The translations under genes and the position numbers were made by a program. DNA of 64,000 nucleotides from Endozoicomonas sp. NE40 (lineage in GTDB: Bacteria; Pseudomonadota; Gammaproteobacteria; Pseudomonadales; Endozoicomonadaceae). Numbering within the stretch: position 1 is the first letter of the stretch; each line of letters begins with the position of its first letter. The notes beneath the pieces were generated by a model. It did no database searches. It was given only the letters and a program-made list of their open reading frames with translations, and was not told the DNA's origin. Shown here piece by piece: positions 44,216 through 53,231 of the stretch. The DNA lies in contig NZ_JBEWTB010000002.1 of NCBI RefSeq assembly GCF_040549045.1, positions 4,390,501 to 4,454,500 on the forward strand, in the 5' to 3' direction.

Positions 44216-44991
44216 GTATTTCCATATCAGCCCGGGATTTGATCGTAGAATTTCCGATCTTTGAAAATTCCCATCGCTCATTAAAGAAAGCAGTTATAAA
44301 CCTGACGACAGGGGGCAAGATTGCCCAAGATGCTGGCAAGCACCCGGTTATTACTGCGCTTGATGGTTTGAATTTTGCATTCAATGAGGGAGACAGGATT
44401 GGTTTGGTTGGTCATAACGGATCAGGTAAAACGACACTGTTGCGTGTGCTTTCCGGGGTTTATGCGCCAACATACGGCGAGCTGCTGATTAAAGGTAAAA
44501 CGGCCTCACTGCTGGATGTTTCTATGGGGCTTGATCCTGATGCTACTGGGTTTGAAAACATATACCTTCGCGGAATTCTGGATGGACTTCACCCCAGGGC
44601 AATCCGAGATAAGGTTGATGATATAGCAGATTTCAGTGAGCTGGGTGAATACCTTAATTTACCAGTCAGGACTTACTCAAGCGGGATGCTGCTTCGCCTT
44701 GCATTTGCAATATCGACAAGTGTTGATGCTGATATTCTGATCATGGATGAGTGGCTTAGTGTTGGCGATGAAGATTTTAGCGCCAAGGCAGCTGAGCGCA
44801 TGGGTTCTCTCGTCAACAAAGCCTCCATCCTTGTCCTCGCTTCCCATTCGCCCGACTTAATAACCAGAATATGTAACCGTCAAATGCGTCTGGAGCATGG
44901 AAAGGTTATTGAGACGATTGACCTGATTAAGCCGGTGGCAGCACAATTTGAGGAAGGGGTAGCAGATCAGGAGCATATAACTGCACTATGA
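44212..44991 (+). CDS. Polysaccharide ABC transporter ATP-binding protein (Wzt/KpsT type)
   Basis: 259 residues from ATG 44212. Walker A LVGHNGSGKTTLLRVLSG near residue 65, Q-loop region SLLDVSMGLDPDATGFENI, signature YSSGMLLRLAFA near 160, and Walker B ILIMDEWLSVGDEDF. It lacks the extra C-terminal carbohydrate-binding domain of O9a-type Wzt, so it is of the shorter KpsT/RfbB-like class. Paired with the permease just upstream. Confidence 0.9.
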   Translation: MSISISARDLIVEFPIFENSHRSLKKAVINLTTGGKIAQDAGKHPVITALDGLNFAFNEGDRIGLVGHNGSGKTTLLRVLSGVYAPTYGELLIKGKTASLLDVSMGLDPDATGFENIYLRGILDGLHPRAIRDKVDDIADFSELGEYLNLPVRTYSSGMLLRLAFAISTSVDADILIMDEWLSVGDEDFSAKAAERMGSLVNKASILVLASHSPDLITRICNRQMRLEHGKVIETIDLIKPVAAQFEEGVADQEHITAL

Positions 44992-45139
44992 CCAGAGTTG
45001 TAAGGCAGTCATAGGATATCTGACAATGCAGGAGTAGTTACCGCAGCAGAGATGCAGTTTATACTGAAGCTCTGCTCTGAAAGTTTTAGATCATATCAAT
45101 AAAAAACAAGCAAAAAATAGGTGAAAAGGACAACTTTAG

Positions 45140-45376
45140 ATGAAAATTATTATTTCTAGTTTTATAGTTTTAGTTTTTTGGGTTAGCCATTCAAACGCAT
45201 ATATTGATCCTGGTACTGGCAGTGCGCTAATGAGTGCAATTATAGGATTATTTGTAGCAGCTGGTGTTGTAGCTAAAACATTCTGGTATAAAATAACTTC
45301 AGTATTTAATTTCAAAAGAGCTGAAGCTGAAGCTGAAGTTGAAGATGATGAATATATCAAACCAGATGATCGCTAA
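45140..45376 (+). CDS. Small IDPGTGS membrane protein
   Basis: 78 residues: signal-like N-terminus (IIISSFIVLVFWVSHSNA), the motif YIDPGTGSALMSAIIGLF leading into a hydrophobic helix, then a basic segment and an acidic Glu-rich tail encoded by a short GCTGAA repeat. Small proteins with this IDPGTGS motif occur in surface-polysaccharide gene clusters, but I know of no assigned function. AAAAGGA precedes the ATG. It marks the start of the AT-rich block. Confidence 0.7.
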   Translation: MKIIISSFIVLVFWVSHSNAYIDPGTGSALMSAIIGLFVAAGVVAKTFWYKITSVFNFKRAEAEAEVEDDEYIKPDDR

Positions 45377-45537
45377 GTAGCCTTCGAATAAGTTACCATA
45401 TTCAGAAACTTGCTTTACTGTAAATAATAAAAAATATCAATTTATATCGTTTGTAGCTAAAAAAAAGTGACAATAAGTTACTCAAAAATACTGGTCAAAT
45501 CTGTAGAAGTGTTTTGCTATTTAATGAGATTGAATAG

Positions 45538-48500
45538 ATGGATCAAGATAATAAAGTTCAATGTTGTATTCTATCTGCAGGAAAACACCAGAATTTGGAT
45601 TCTGCATGTTGCCTTCTAGACTTTTCAAACGGTAAAAGTATTTTAGATTGGCAAATATATTCTCTGAAAGCAGTATTTCCAAACCCAGAGGTACGAATAG
45701 CAGTTGGATATAAATATAATGAGATTGTTGAAGCTTATCCATGTTTGAATTTTACACACATTGTAAACTGGAAAAATGGAAGTCCATTAAGATCATTTTT
45801 AGAAATTCCTGTCAATACTAGTTCACCTGTTTTAGTAATGTACGGTGATACTGTATTCAGAAATGAATCTATTCGTAGCATTTCTAAAATTGATTCTGAT
45901 GTAGTAATAGGCATTGATAGTAAATGGCTTTCCAGATATAGCAACAGAAATAGTGATGATATTCTCAGAGCTGAAAAAATATTTGTTGATGATTTAGGGG
46001 AAATAGAATATACCGGACTATTGTATTTATCATCAAAAACAGTGAAGTTCATCAAAAATAGTATTCATGTAAATAATTTGGACACATTTATTTCACTTGT
46101 TGATTTTCTAAAAAATAACAATTTCACTTGCACCTATTTTGATGTTAATGGTGATTGGGCTGAAATGAATCAGGAAGATGATCTTGTTCAATTTTTATTT
46201 GGTACTAAAGCTCAAACATTAAATAGAATTAGACCTAGATTGAAAAAGAGTACTATCTGTGATCAATATGTCTGCAGATGGGATAAATGGATAAACAACA
46301 AGATAGCAGAGGTTGACGCTATCCAATCCAGTTTTTTAAACCAAAAACTGATCGTTAGGTCTAGTTCATATCATGAAGACGGCTGGCATACAGCGAATGC
46401 TGGTGCTTTTGAAAGTGTCTTAGATATAGATAGCAGTGTTAATGGAGAAGTATTTAAAGCAATAGAACTTGTATTTAACTCTTATCCGAGAGTTTCAGAA
46501 AAAGATCAGGTGTTAGTACAGCCTTTTATTGATAATACAGTTCTATCGGGAGTTATATTCACATGCGACTTAGCGACTGGTTCTCCATATTATACCATAA
46601 ACTATGATGATAAATCTGGAAGTACAGAATCTGTTACATCAGGATTGAAGAGTAACCTTAGAACAATAACGCTAAGTCGAAAAAATCCATGGATTATTAA
46701 AAACATAGATGATCGTCTAACTAAGCTGATTGATGCGGTTCAGGAAATAGAAGATGTAGTAGGATTTAACAAACTTGATATTGAGTTTGCATTAGATGAG
46801 GCTGGAGAATTATTCACTTTTCAGGTTAGGCCAATTGTAGTAGAGCATTGTAAGTCAGTAAGTGACGAAAAAATATATAAGCAAATATTATTTGCGCAAA
46901 ATAGATTTTCTAGCTGGCAAAATGCTTCTCTTGATATTAAGGGTGAGTTTACAGTGTTTTCTAACATGGCAGATTGGAATCCCGCTGAAATTATTGGGCA
47001 ACGACCAAGTGTGTTAGCCGTCAGTCTTTATCGTCATCTCATAACAGATGAAATATGGGCTAGACAGAGACATGAGTTCGGTTATCGGAATATACATCCG
47101 GCACCATTAGTACATACTTTTTGTATGCAGCCCTATGTAGATTGTCGTGCTAGTTTGAATTCTTTTATTCCTGACTCTGTTCCAGATGATACTGCTGAAA
47201 GATTAGTCATAGCCTATTTAAATATTTTAAAAAACAACCCTGAGTTACACGATAAAGTTGAGTTAGAAATAGCATTTACTATATGGACGCCAACATTTAG
47301 AGAAGAGGCTAATGGTCGATTGTTAAAGTATGGCGTTACAAGAGAAGATATAGATTTACTTGAGGATGGGCTTAAAGATCTTACTAAGATGGCCTTTACA
47401 CGTCTAGGAAAAGATTTAGAACCACTTGATGAGTTAGATAAGCGTTTTAATTATTTGAAATCGTCAAAATTAGGGTTGATGGAAACGGCTTATCAATCGA
47501 TTGAGTTGTGTAAAGAGTTTGGAACATTAGCTTTTTCACACGCTGCACGTGCTGGCTTTGTAGCTATTAGCTTTTTACATAGTTTAGTTAGGTGTGGAGT
47601 CATAACAAAAAGTAGAATGCTGGATTTCCAGTCAAGCATATCAACTGTTACAAGAGATTTCCAGGCTGACTGTTTAAGTAATTCAATGACTTTGGATGAG
47701 TTAGTGATAAAGTATGGGCACTTAAGGCCAGGTACATATGACGTCAACCAAAAAGCTTACTGGGAAATGCCTGAATTTTATTTTTATGATAGTAAACCAA
47801 GTGATGACTGTAGCAGTATAAACAAGAAGGAAATGTGTGAAACTTTTATATTTTCTAGAGATGAGATGAACAGGATACAAGAAGTTTTAGAGAATGTTTC
47901 TAATTCAATGAATTCAACTGAACTGATTGAATATTTTTCAAATGCGATACAAGCCAGAGAAAAAGCAAAATTTATTTTCACTCGTAATTTAAGCTTAGCA
48001 TTGGATTGCTTATCAGAATACGGAAGAAAGGAACTAAATATAGATAGAACAAAAATAGGCTACCTTAGTTGGTCTGATATTAGTGATTTCTCTGTAGGAC
48101 AAGCATCTCCAGAACTTTTAAAGTGTCAAATAAATAGTAGAGAATCTTATTTAACTTGTAAGCAATTAGTTAAGCTTCCTGCATTTATCAGCTCAGTGGA
48201 TGATTTTTTAGGGTTCGAGCATGAAACCAGTTCTCCTAATTTCATAACACACAATAACACCGTGGCAGAGTTATCATTTATTGACTCATGTAAAAATGAA
48301 AATCTTGAGGGGAAAATAGCAGTCATCCCCGGAGCTGATCCGGGCTACGACTGGCTCTTTTCTCATGGAATATCTGGTCTTATAACTAAGTATGGTGGGG
48401 CAAATTCTCACATGGCTATTCGGTGTGCTGAACTCAATTTGCCAGCAGTTATTGGTGTTGGGGATAAACTATACAGTCAACTCAGCAGTAATCGTATCTA

Positions 48501-48540
48501 TATGCTTGATTGCATGCGAGAGAAAATTGAGCATGTCTAA
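45538..48540 (+). CDS. Glutamine kinase (Cj1418-like) fused to an N-terminal nucleotidyltransferase-like domain
   Basis: 1000 residues. About 1-225 resemble a sugar-nucleotide transferase (GKSILDWQIYSL, MYGDTVF, GDWAEMNQEDDL) but lack the GxGxRL-PK signature. About 265-435 form a PEP-synthase-type ATP-grasp (LIVRSSSYHEDGWH, VLVQPFIDNTVLSGVIFTCD, LDIEFALDEAGELFTFQVRP). Next is MADWNPAEIIGQRPSVLAVS, typical of capsule-locus relatives, then a helical middle. The C-terminal swivelling domain carries the phosphotransfer His958 (GGANSHMAIR). In C. jejuni, Cj1418 phosphorylates the glutamine amide in phosphoramidate synthesis. The two next genes match Cj1417 and Cj1416, which makes that assignment better than PEP synthase. 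Strongly AT-rich. Confidence 0.8.
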   Translation: MDQDNKVQCCILSAGKHQNLDSACCLLDFSNGKSILDWQIYSLKAVFPNPEVRIAVGYKYNEIVEAYPCLNFTHIVNWKNGSPLRSFLEIPVNTSSPVLVMYGDTVFRNESIRSISKIDSDVVIGIDSKWLSRYSNRNSDDILRAEKIFVDDLGEIEYTGLLYLSSKTVKFIKNSIHVNNLDTFISLVDFLKNNNFTCTYFDVNGDWAEMNQEDDLVQFLFGTKAQTLNRIRPRLKKSTICDQYVCRWDKWINNKIAEVDAIQSSFLNQKLIVRSSSYHEDGWHTANAGAFESVLDIDSSVNGEVFKAIELVFNSYPRVSEKDQVLVQPFIDNTVLSGVIFTCDLATGSPYYTINYDDKSGSTESVTSGLKSNLRTITLSRKNPWIIKNIDDRLTKLIDAVQEIEDVVGFNKLDIEFALDEAGELFTFQVRPIVVEHCKSVSDEKIYKQILFAQNRFSSWQNASLDIKGEFTVFSNMADWNPAEIIGQRPSVLAVSLYRHLITDEIWARQRHEFGYRNIHPAPLVHTFCMQPYVDCRASLNSFIPDSVPDDTAERLVIAYLNILKNNPELHDKVELEIAFTIWTPTFREEANGRLLKYGVTREDIDLLEDGLKDLTKMAFTRLGKDLEPLDELDKRFNYLKSSKLGLMETAYQSIELCKEFGTLAFSHAARAGFVAISFLHSLVRCGVITKSRMLDFQSSISTVTRDFQADCLSNSMTLDELVIKYGHLRPGTYDVNQKAYWEMPEFYFYDSKPSDDCSSINKKEMCETFIFSRDEMNRIQEVLENVSNSMNSTELIEYFSNAIQAREKAKFIFTRNLSLALDCLSEYGRKELNIDRTKIGYLSWSDISDFSVGQASPELLKCQINSRESYLTCKQLVKLPAFISSVDDFLGFEHETSSPNFITHNNTVAELSFIDSCKNENLEGKIAVIPGADPGYDWLFSHGISGLITKYGGANSHMAIRCAELNLPAVIGVGDKLYSQLSSNRIYMLDCMREKIEHV

Positions 48541-49189
48541 GATACGAATAGGTATTACTCAAAAGCTAATGAAACATCCAAAATACAATGAAATACTTAA
48601 TTGTTTGGATATTCGTTGGTATGACTATATAAATTCATTAAATTTTATTCCTGTTCCGTTGCCTAATGTCAAGTCTGAATATATAGCAAAGCAGGTAGAT
48701 AGCATTGCACTTGATGGTCTAATTCTAAGTGGAGGCAATAACCTTTCGGAAGTTTCACAAGAAAAATCAGAGCAAGCGGATATTAATAAACTACGGGATG
48801 CTTACGAGTTATCACTAATTAGCCAATGTCTTAAAGAAAATATACCCATCTTAGGTGTATGCAGGGGACTCCAGGTATTAAATCATTTTTATGGCGGTTC
48901 CTTAACAAGAATAAAAGGGCATGCCGGTAAAGGACGTCATAGTATATTTATGGCTTCTAGTAATAAATTTCTATGTTGTCCTGATAATGTAAACAGTTTT
49001 CATAATTACGGTATAAATGATAACCAGCTTGGTAATGGGTTGTCTCCATTGGCTTATGACAAAGATGGTCACGTCGAAGCGTTTTGTCATACCAGTGATC
49101 CTGTTTTAGCCATAATGTGGCACCCTGAACGCGAGCGTATATTTGTTGAAGAAGATATAGAGCTATTTAAAAGGTTTTTTGAAAAATGA
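48533..49189 (+). CDS. Gamma-glutamyl-CDP-amidate hydrolase (Cj1417-like class I amidotransferase)
   Basis: 218 residues from ATG 48533, which overlaps the kinase stop by 8 nt; the frame open to 48392 lies inside the kinase gene. Class I glutamine amidotransferase/peptidase C26 fold: nucleophile Cys in ILGVCRGLQVLNHFYGG near residue 103 and the His-Glu pair in MWHPERE near 197. RIGITQKL at the start and VNSFHNYGI also resemble Cj1417, which splits CDP-glutamine into glutamate and cytidine diphosphoramidate. By family alone it could be a PuuD-like hydrolase; context decides. Confidence 0.8.
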   Translation: MSKIRIGITQKLMKHPKYNEILNCLDIRWYDYINSLNFIPVPLPNVKSEYIAKQVDSIALDGLILSGGNNLSEVSQEKSEQADINKLRDAYELSLISQCLKENIPILGVCRGLQVLNHFYGGSLTRIKGHAGKGRHSIFMASSNKFLCCPDNVNSFHNYGINDNQLGNGLSPLAYDKDGHVEAFCHTSDPVLAIMWHPERERIFVEEDIELFKRFFEK

Positions 49190-49971
49190 CATTATGTCTT
49201 ATTTTGGCTGCAGGTACTGGTTCCAGACTTAAACCACTAACTGATAACACACCTAAGTGCTTAGTTGAATTTTTAGGGAAGCCAATATTACAGTACCAAC
49301 TTGACGTGATAGAAGCAGTTGATATTGATTCTGTTGCAATCGTTACAGGTTATCGTTCAAGTCAAATTCAAATGCTTGGTTACAAAACTTTCCATAATAA
49401 TTTATTTGACAGAACTAATATGGTAGAAAGTTTGTTCACTGCACGTGATTACATTAAAGATTCAATAGGGGATGTAGTAATATCTTACGGTGATATTGTA
49501 TACGAGAAAGAAAATTTAAATGCAGTGTTAAGTTGTGACGCTGATATATGTGTAATGGTAGATTGTGGATGGTATGACCTGTGGTCAATTAGAAATGAAA
49601 ATCCTTTAGACGATGCTGAAACTCTAAAGCTTGATCATGATGGAAATATTTTAGAGTTAGGAAAAAAGCCCAAGGATCTTAGTGAGATTGAAGGGCAGTA
49701 TACAGGATTGATAAAACTTTCAAAAAATAAAGTTAAAGAGTTTATTAGTTTTTATGATTCAATAAATCGTGACCAGAAGTATGATCAATGTTCATTTAAT
49801 AATATGTATATGACTACATTTTTGCAATTGCTAATAGATTCAGGTTGGCTTGTCAAGGCAGTGAAAGTTAAGAATGGCTGGCTAGAAATCGATACTGTAA
49901 ATGATTTAAAACTTTATGAAGCGATGGACGAAAAAGGCGTTTTAAATAATTTGTGGTGTCCTTATGGGTAA
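49186..49971 (+). CDS. CTP:phosphoglutamine cytidylyltransferase (Cj1416-like)
   Basis: 261 residues. Complete nucleotidyltransferase signature LILAAGTGSRLKPLTDNTPKC at the N-terminus, metal Asp in ISYGDIVY near residue 101, and NGWLEIDTVNDL near the C-terminus. NPLDDAETLKLD and QYTGLIKL resemble Cj1416, which couples CTP to phosphoglutamine. LicC-type phosphocholine cytidylyltransferases are the nearest alternative. The start overlaps the previous stop (ATGA) and its own stop overlaps the next gene by 8 nt. Confidence 0.78.
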   Translation: MTLCLILAAGTGSRLKPLTDNTPKCLVEFLGKPILQYQLDVIEAVDIDSVAIVTGYRSSQIQMLGYKTFHNNLFDRTNMVESLFTARDYIKDSIGDVVISYGDIVYEKENLNAVLSCDADICVMVDCGWYDLWSIRNENPLDDAETLKLDHDGNILELGKKPKDLSEIEGQYTGLIKLSKNKVKEFISFYDSINRDQKYDQCSFNNMYMTTFLQLLIDSGWLVKAVKVKNGWLEIDTVNDLKLYEAMDEKGVLNNLWCPYG

Positions 49972-51109
49972 TGTCAAAAGAGTACTAAGAGCAATAATTG
50001 ATTTGATACAGATTACAAACGTTCCAAAAGCTCAGAAAAACATCTGTTTTTATAGTGAGGGTGAAAGCTACTGGCCTCATTTGAAAGGGCTTGTAAGTGC
50101 GGTATTAGAGTATTGTCCATTTGATATCTGTTATATAAGCTCTTCAGTAAGCGATCCAGGCTTAAAGTTAAAGCATAAAAAGTTTAAAAGTTTCTATATT
50201 GGTGATCATTTTATAAGAGATTATTTTTTTCAAAATATTGAATGCGAAGTAATGATTATGACGATGCCTGATTTACATAAATATCAGGTTAAGAGATCGC
50301 GATATAGTGTTCATTACGTTTACGTTCAGCATTCACTCGTTAGTCTACATATGGTATATCGTAATGGTGCATTTGATCATTACGATACGATATGCTGTGC
50401 AGGAGAACATCACGTTAAAGAAATAAGATCATTAGAAAAAACGTATAACTTAACAGAAAAGAGAATTTTAAAGCACGGCTATTCAAGATTTGATGAGTTA
50501 AGAAGCAGATTTAAGTTAAATAGTCATGAGGGATTATCTCAAAGTAGTCAAAAATCCATCTTAGTAGCACCGTCTTGGGGTGCTGAGGCGATAGTTGAAT
50601 CTGGAATTGGATACGAAATTATATCAAATCTAATAGGTTCCGGCTATCGGACAATTTTTCGGCCACATCCACAAACTATAAAGTTATCGCACGAAAGTAT
50701 TAAGGTAATATTGGATGAATTTAGTAATCACCCTTATTTTACTTTTGATTCCGGTGTAGGAGATGATAGCTTATATTATTCTGATATCATGATAAGTGAC
50801 TGGTCTGGGGTTGCACTTGAATATGCATTAGCATTAAATAAACCAGTCCTGTTTTGCGACATAAAAAGAAAGATAAATAATGAAAATTACATTGATATAG
50901 ATATTGAACCACTTGAAGTTAAAATTAGAGAGAAGATCGGTATTATATGGGATCCTAGCGATTGTTTTTTTTCTGCACTAAAAAATTGTGAGGAATTTTC
51001 AATTCAAAATAGGGAAGGTTTAATTTCAAATATATTATTCAATCCTTCTAGCTCTAATTGTATTTTTGCAAAGCATTTAACTAAGATGGTAACTAATGAA
51101 AGCATTTGA
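49964..51109 (+). CDS. CDP-glycerol glycerophosphotransferase-like protein
   Basis: 381 residues related to TagB/TagF-type transferases, which use CDP-activated donors to place phospho-groups on polymers or sugars. The C-terminal GT-B-like half has IFRPHPQTIKL near residue 235 and the family signature IMISDWSGVALEYALALNKPVLF near 270-292. The N-terminal part (YVQHSLVSLHMVY) also fits. There is no membrane helix. Position right after the cytidylyltransferase, with overlapping reading frames, suggests it uses a CDP-linked product of this pathway, possibly the phosphoramidate donor; that is inference. Confidence 0.7.
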   Translation: MGNVKRVLRAIIDLIQITNVPKAQKNICFYSEGESYWPHLKGLVSAVLEYCPFDICYISSSVSDPGLKLKHKKFKSFYIGDHFIRDYFFQNIECEVMIMTMPDLHKYQVKRSRYSVHYVYVQHSLVSLHMVYRNGAFDHYDTICCAGEHHVKEIRSLEKTYNLTEKRILKHGYSRFDELRSRFKLNSHEGLSQSSQKSILVAPSWGAEAIVESGIGYEIISNLIGSGYRTIFRPHPQTIKLSHESIKVILDEFSNHPYFTFDSGVGDDSLYYSDIMISDWSGVALEYALALNKPVLFCDIKRKINNENYIDIDIEPLEVKIREKIGIIWDPSDCFFSALKNCEEFSIQNREGLISNILFNPSSSNCIFAKHLTKMVTNESI

Positions 51110-53225
51110 TTCATTAAGCATGAAAACTATAAATAAAATAGGTTTACTTAATGTTTGTTTTTTTACAGGCTTGTGGCTTATATTTATATTTCTTCCATTA
51201 GATCTAATTTATTCAAATCCTGATGAGTTTGTGTCTGTCAATGTTTGGGAGCTTTTAAGTTATGGTTTTGAATATGTTTTATTAGGTTTGTTGTGTTTTA
51301 ATATAATTAGTATTTTTATTTTTGTTTTAGGAAGTGCTATTTCAAATAACATTTTTTTATGCTTATCATTTCTAGTTCCTATATGTATTTGGGTTAACTC
51401 AATGTTCTTAGTTGGCTCATATGGAGAGTTTGATGGCAGAAATAACATTCGTATTGATACATCTAGTTTAACATCAATCTTTCAGCTTGTTTTTATTTGT
51501 TTGGTCGGTGCTTTCTTTATTTTTTTTAGGAAGAATATCAAATTCTTAATGAAGGCTATGCTTGCTCTTTTGTTTGTGTTGTTAACAACAAATGCTATAC
51601 AATTGTACGGTGTGTCAGGAAATAAAATTGAACCTAAAGACGATGATGTTTTTTTTACTTACTCTAAGGAAAACCCTAATGTATTGATGATATTGCTTGA
51701 TGAATATCAGTCTGACTACTTTAAAAATATTTTGACAGATGAGCTTAAAGAAAGCCTTGAAGGGTTTATTTGGTATCAAGATGCGGCATCTAATTTTCCG
51801 ACAACTATTGTGTCTCTAGCTGCTATGTTTTCAGGTCAGGTGTATGATAATAAACTTCCGATTAAAGAATTTTATAGTAATTTAAGTAGTAAAAGTATAC
51901 CAAACATAATTCATGCTAATAATGGAATGGTCAGTGGTTTTGGAAAAAATTTCCAACAATATTTATTCCCTAGAGAATCCATTGTTGAATTCGAATTGAT
52001 AGATAATAAATATAAGTCAAATTATATTGCCTTGGTGAACTATTCGTTATTTAAGTCAGCTCCTGATATACTTAAGCCGAATGTATATAATGATGAAAAG
52101 TGGTTTTTTAAAGCTGATGAAGACAATGACCCTTATGCGTCACTTAGTTCTGGACAAGGTCATTACTTTAAAGAATTAGACTACATGTCAAAAAGGAAGA
52201 TAAATGTCATTAATGATTATCCAATGACATTTAAATTCTACCACTCCATGCTTACGCACTCACCGACGGTATTTGATAGTAACTGTTACCCTGTTGGTGT
52301 AATTGAATCATCATTAAAAAATAAGTCAGCTGAAGGATTATGTGCATTTAATAAAATTTTAGGTGTTATCGAACATCTTAAACGTTCTGGCATTTACGAT
52401 AATACTATGGTTATTATTACGTCAGATCACGGGTCCGTTTATACACCGAATACTTTTAATGATCCTTACCCATATTCTAAATCTGCAAGCACACTTTTAA
52501 TAAAGCCTTTTAGTAGTGATGAAGATTTTGTCATTGACAAATTTCCAGCGCAGCTTTCAGACTTACCCAAGACAATTGCAACCGCACTATCTATTGATAA
52601 TTATTACCCTGGTGAAGATTTGCTGGAAAGCAAGAAAGCAGTAAGAGATTTTAGATATTTTAATCATTATATTTGGTCTAAGGAATTTTTCGATTGGTCA
52701 AAAAAATATGTTCCACCAATAAGGCAATATACGATTAAAGGTCGTTTAAGTGATGCAAATAATTGGATTTCTAAAAATAGTGATATTAAACAAATGCCCT
52801 GTGATTTAAAAGTTATGTTTAACCAATCGGAAAGCTCTTACTATTATCATGATATTGGATTAAGTAGTATTGAGAAATGGGGCAGGTGGAGTAATGGAAG
52901 TAAAGTTGAGCTCGTTGTTTTAAAAAACAGCAATTGCAATCCTTCTTACATAGAGCTGAATCTGTCTGCATTTGTTCCTAATCCAAATATACCTCAAAAA
53001 GCTAAGGTCTACATAAATGACATTCATATGGGTAAAATAAATTTCAAACATGGAGAGAAATTGCCTAGGACTTATCGTTTTGACTTACTGTCAAACTTAA
53101 ATAATGAACTAGTTATTCAGTTTGAGATAGAAAATCCTGTTTCACCTGAGGGTGTAGGATTAAATGCTGATACCAGAATGTTAGGTTTGGGCTTTATAGA
53201 TATGATGCTTGTATCAAAGAAATAA
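51096..53225 (+). CDS. Membrane-anchored sulfatase/phosphotransferase-like protein
   Basis: 709 residues, overlapping the previous gene by 14 nt (ATG 51120 is an alternative start). Four or five membrane helices fill about residues 9-170. A periplasmic alkaline-phosphatase-superfamily domain follows, with NVLMILLDEYQSDYF (metal Asp), PTTIVSLAAMFSGQ (Thr nucleophile region), MLTHSPTVFD and VIITSDHGSVY (metal Asp-His). The C-terminal 150 residues look like a beta-rich accessory domain. The architecture resembles LTA synthase and phosphoethanolamine transferases, so it may transfer a phospho-group onto the exported glycan rather than remove sulfate. Confidence 0.72.
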   Translation: MKAFDSLSMKTINKIGLLNVCFFTGLWLIFIFLPLDLIYSNPDEFVSVNVWELLSYGFEYVLLGLLCFNIISIFIFVLGSAISNNIFLCLSFLVPICIWVNSMFLVGSYGEFDGRNNIRIDTSSLTSIFQLVFICLVGAFFIFFRKNIKFLMKAMLALLFVLLTTNAIQLYGVSGNKIEPKDDDVFFTYSKENPNVLMILLDEYQSDYFKNILTDELKESLEGFIWYQDAASNFPTTIVSLAAMFSGQVYDNKLPIKEFYSNLSSKSIPNIIHANNGMVSGFGKNFQQYLFPRESIVEFELIDNKYKSNYIALVNYSLFKSAPDILKPNVYNDEKWFFKADEDNDPYASLSSGQGHYFKELDYMSKRKINVINDYPMTFKFYHSMLTHSPTVFDSNCYPVGVIESSLKNKSAEGLCAFNKILGVIEHLKRSGIYDNTMVIITSDHGSVYTPNTFNDPYPYSKSASTLLIKPFSSDEDFVIDKFPAQLSDLPKTIATALSIDNYYPGEDLLESKKAVRDFRYFNHYIWSKEFFDWSKKYVPPIRQYTIKGRLSDANNWISKNSDIKQMPCDLKVMFNQSESSYYYHDIGLSSIEKWGRWSNGSKVELVVLKNSNCNPSYIELNLSAFVPNPNIPQKAKVYINDIHMGKINFKHGEKLPRTYRFDLLSNLNNELVIQFEIENPVSPEGVGLNADTRMLGLGFIDMMLVSKK

Positions 53226-53231
53226 ATAATT

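Noticed and set aside
45538..48540. Assignment as PEP synthase or pyruvate phosphate dikinase
   Set aside because: ATP-grasp and swivel His are shared with those enzymes, but the PEP/pyruvate-binding barrel is missing and the next two genes match the phosphoramidate pathway.
48533..49189. Assignment as PuuD-type gamma-glutamyl-GABA hydrolase
   Set aside because: The same fold, but no putrescine genes are near and the gene is coupled to the kinase and cytidylyltransferase as in the Campylobacter pathway.
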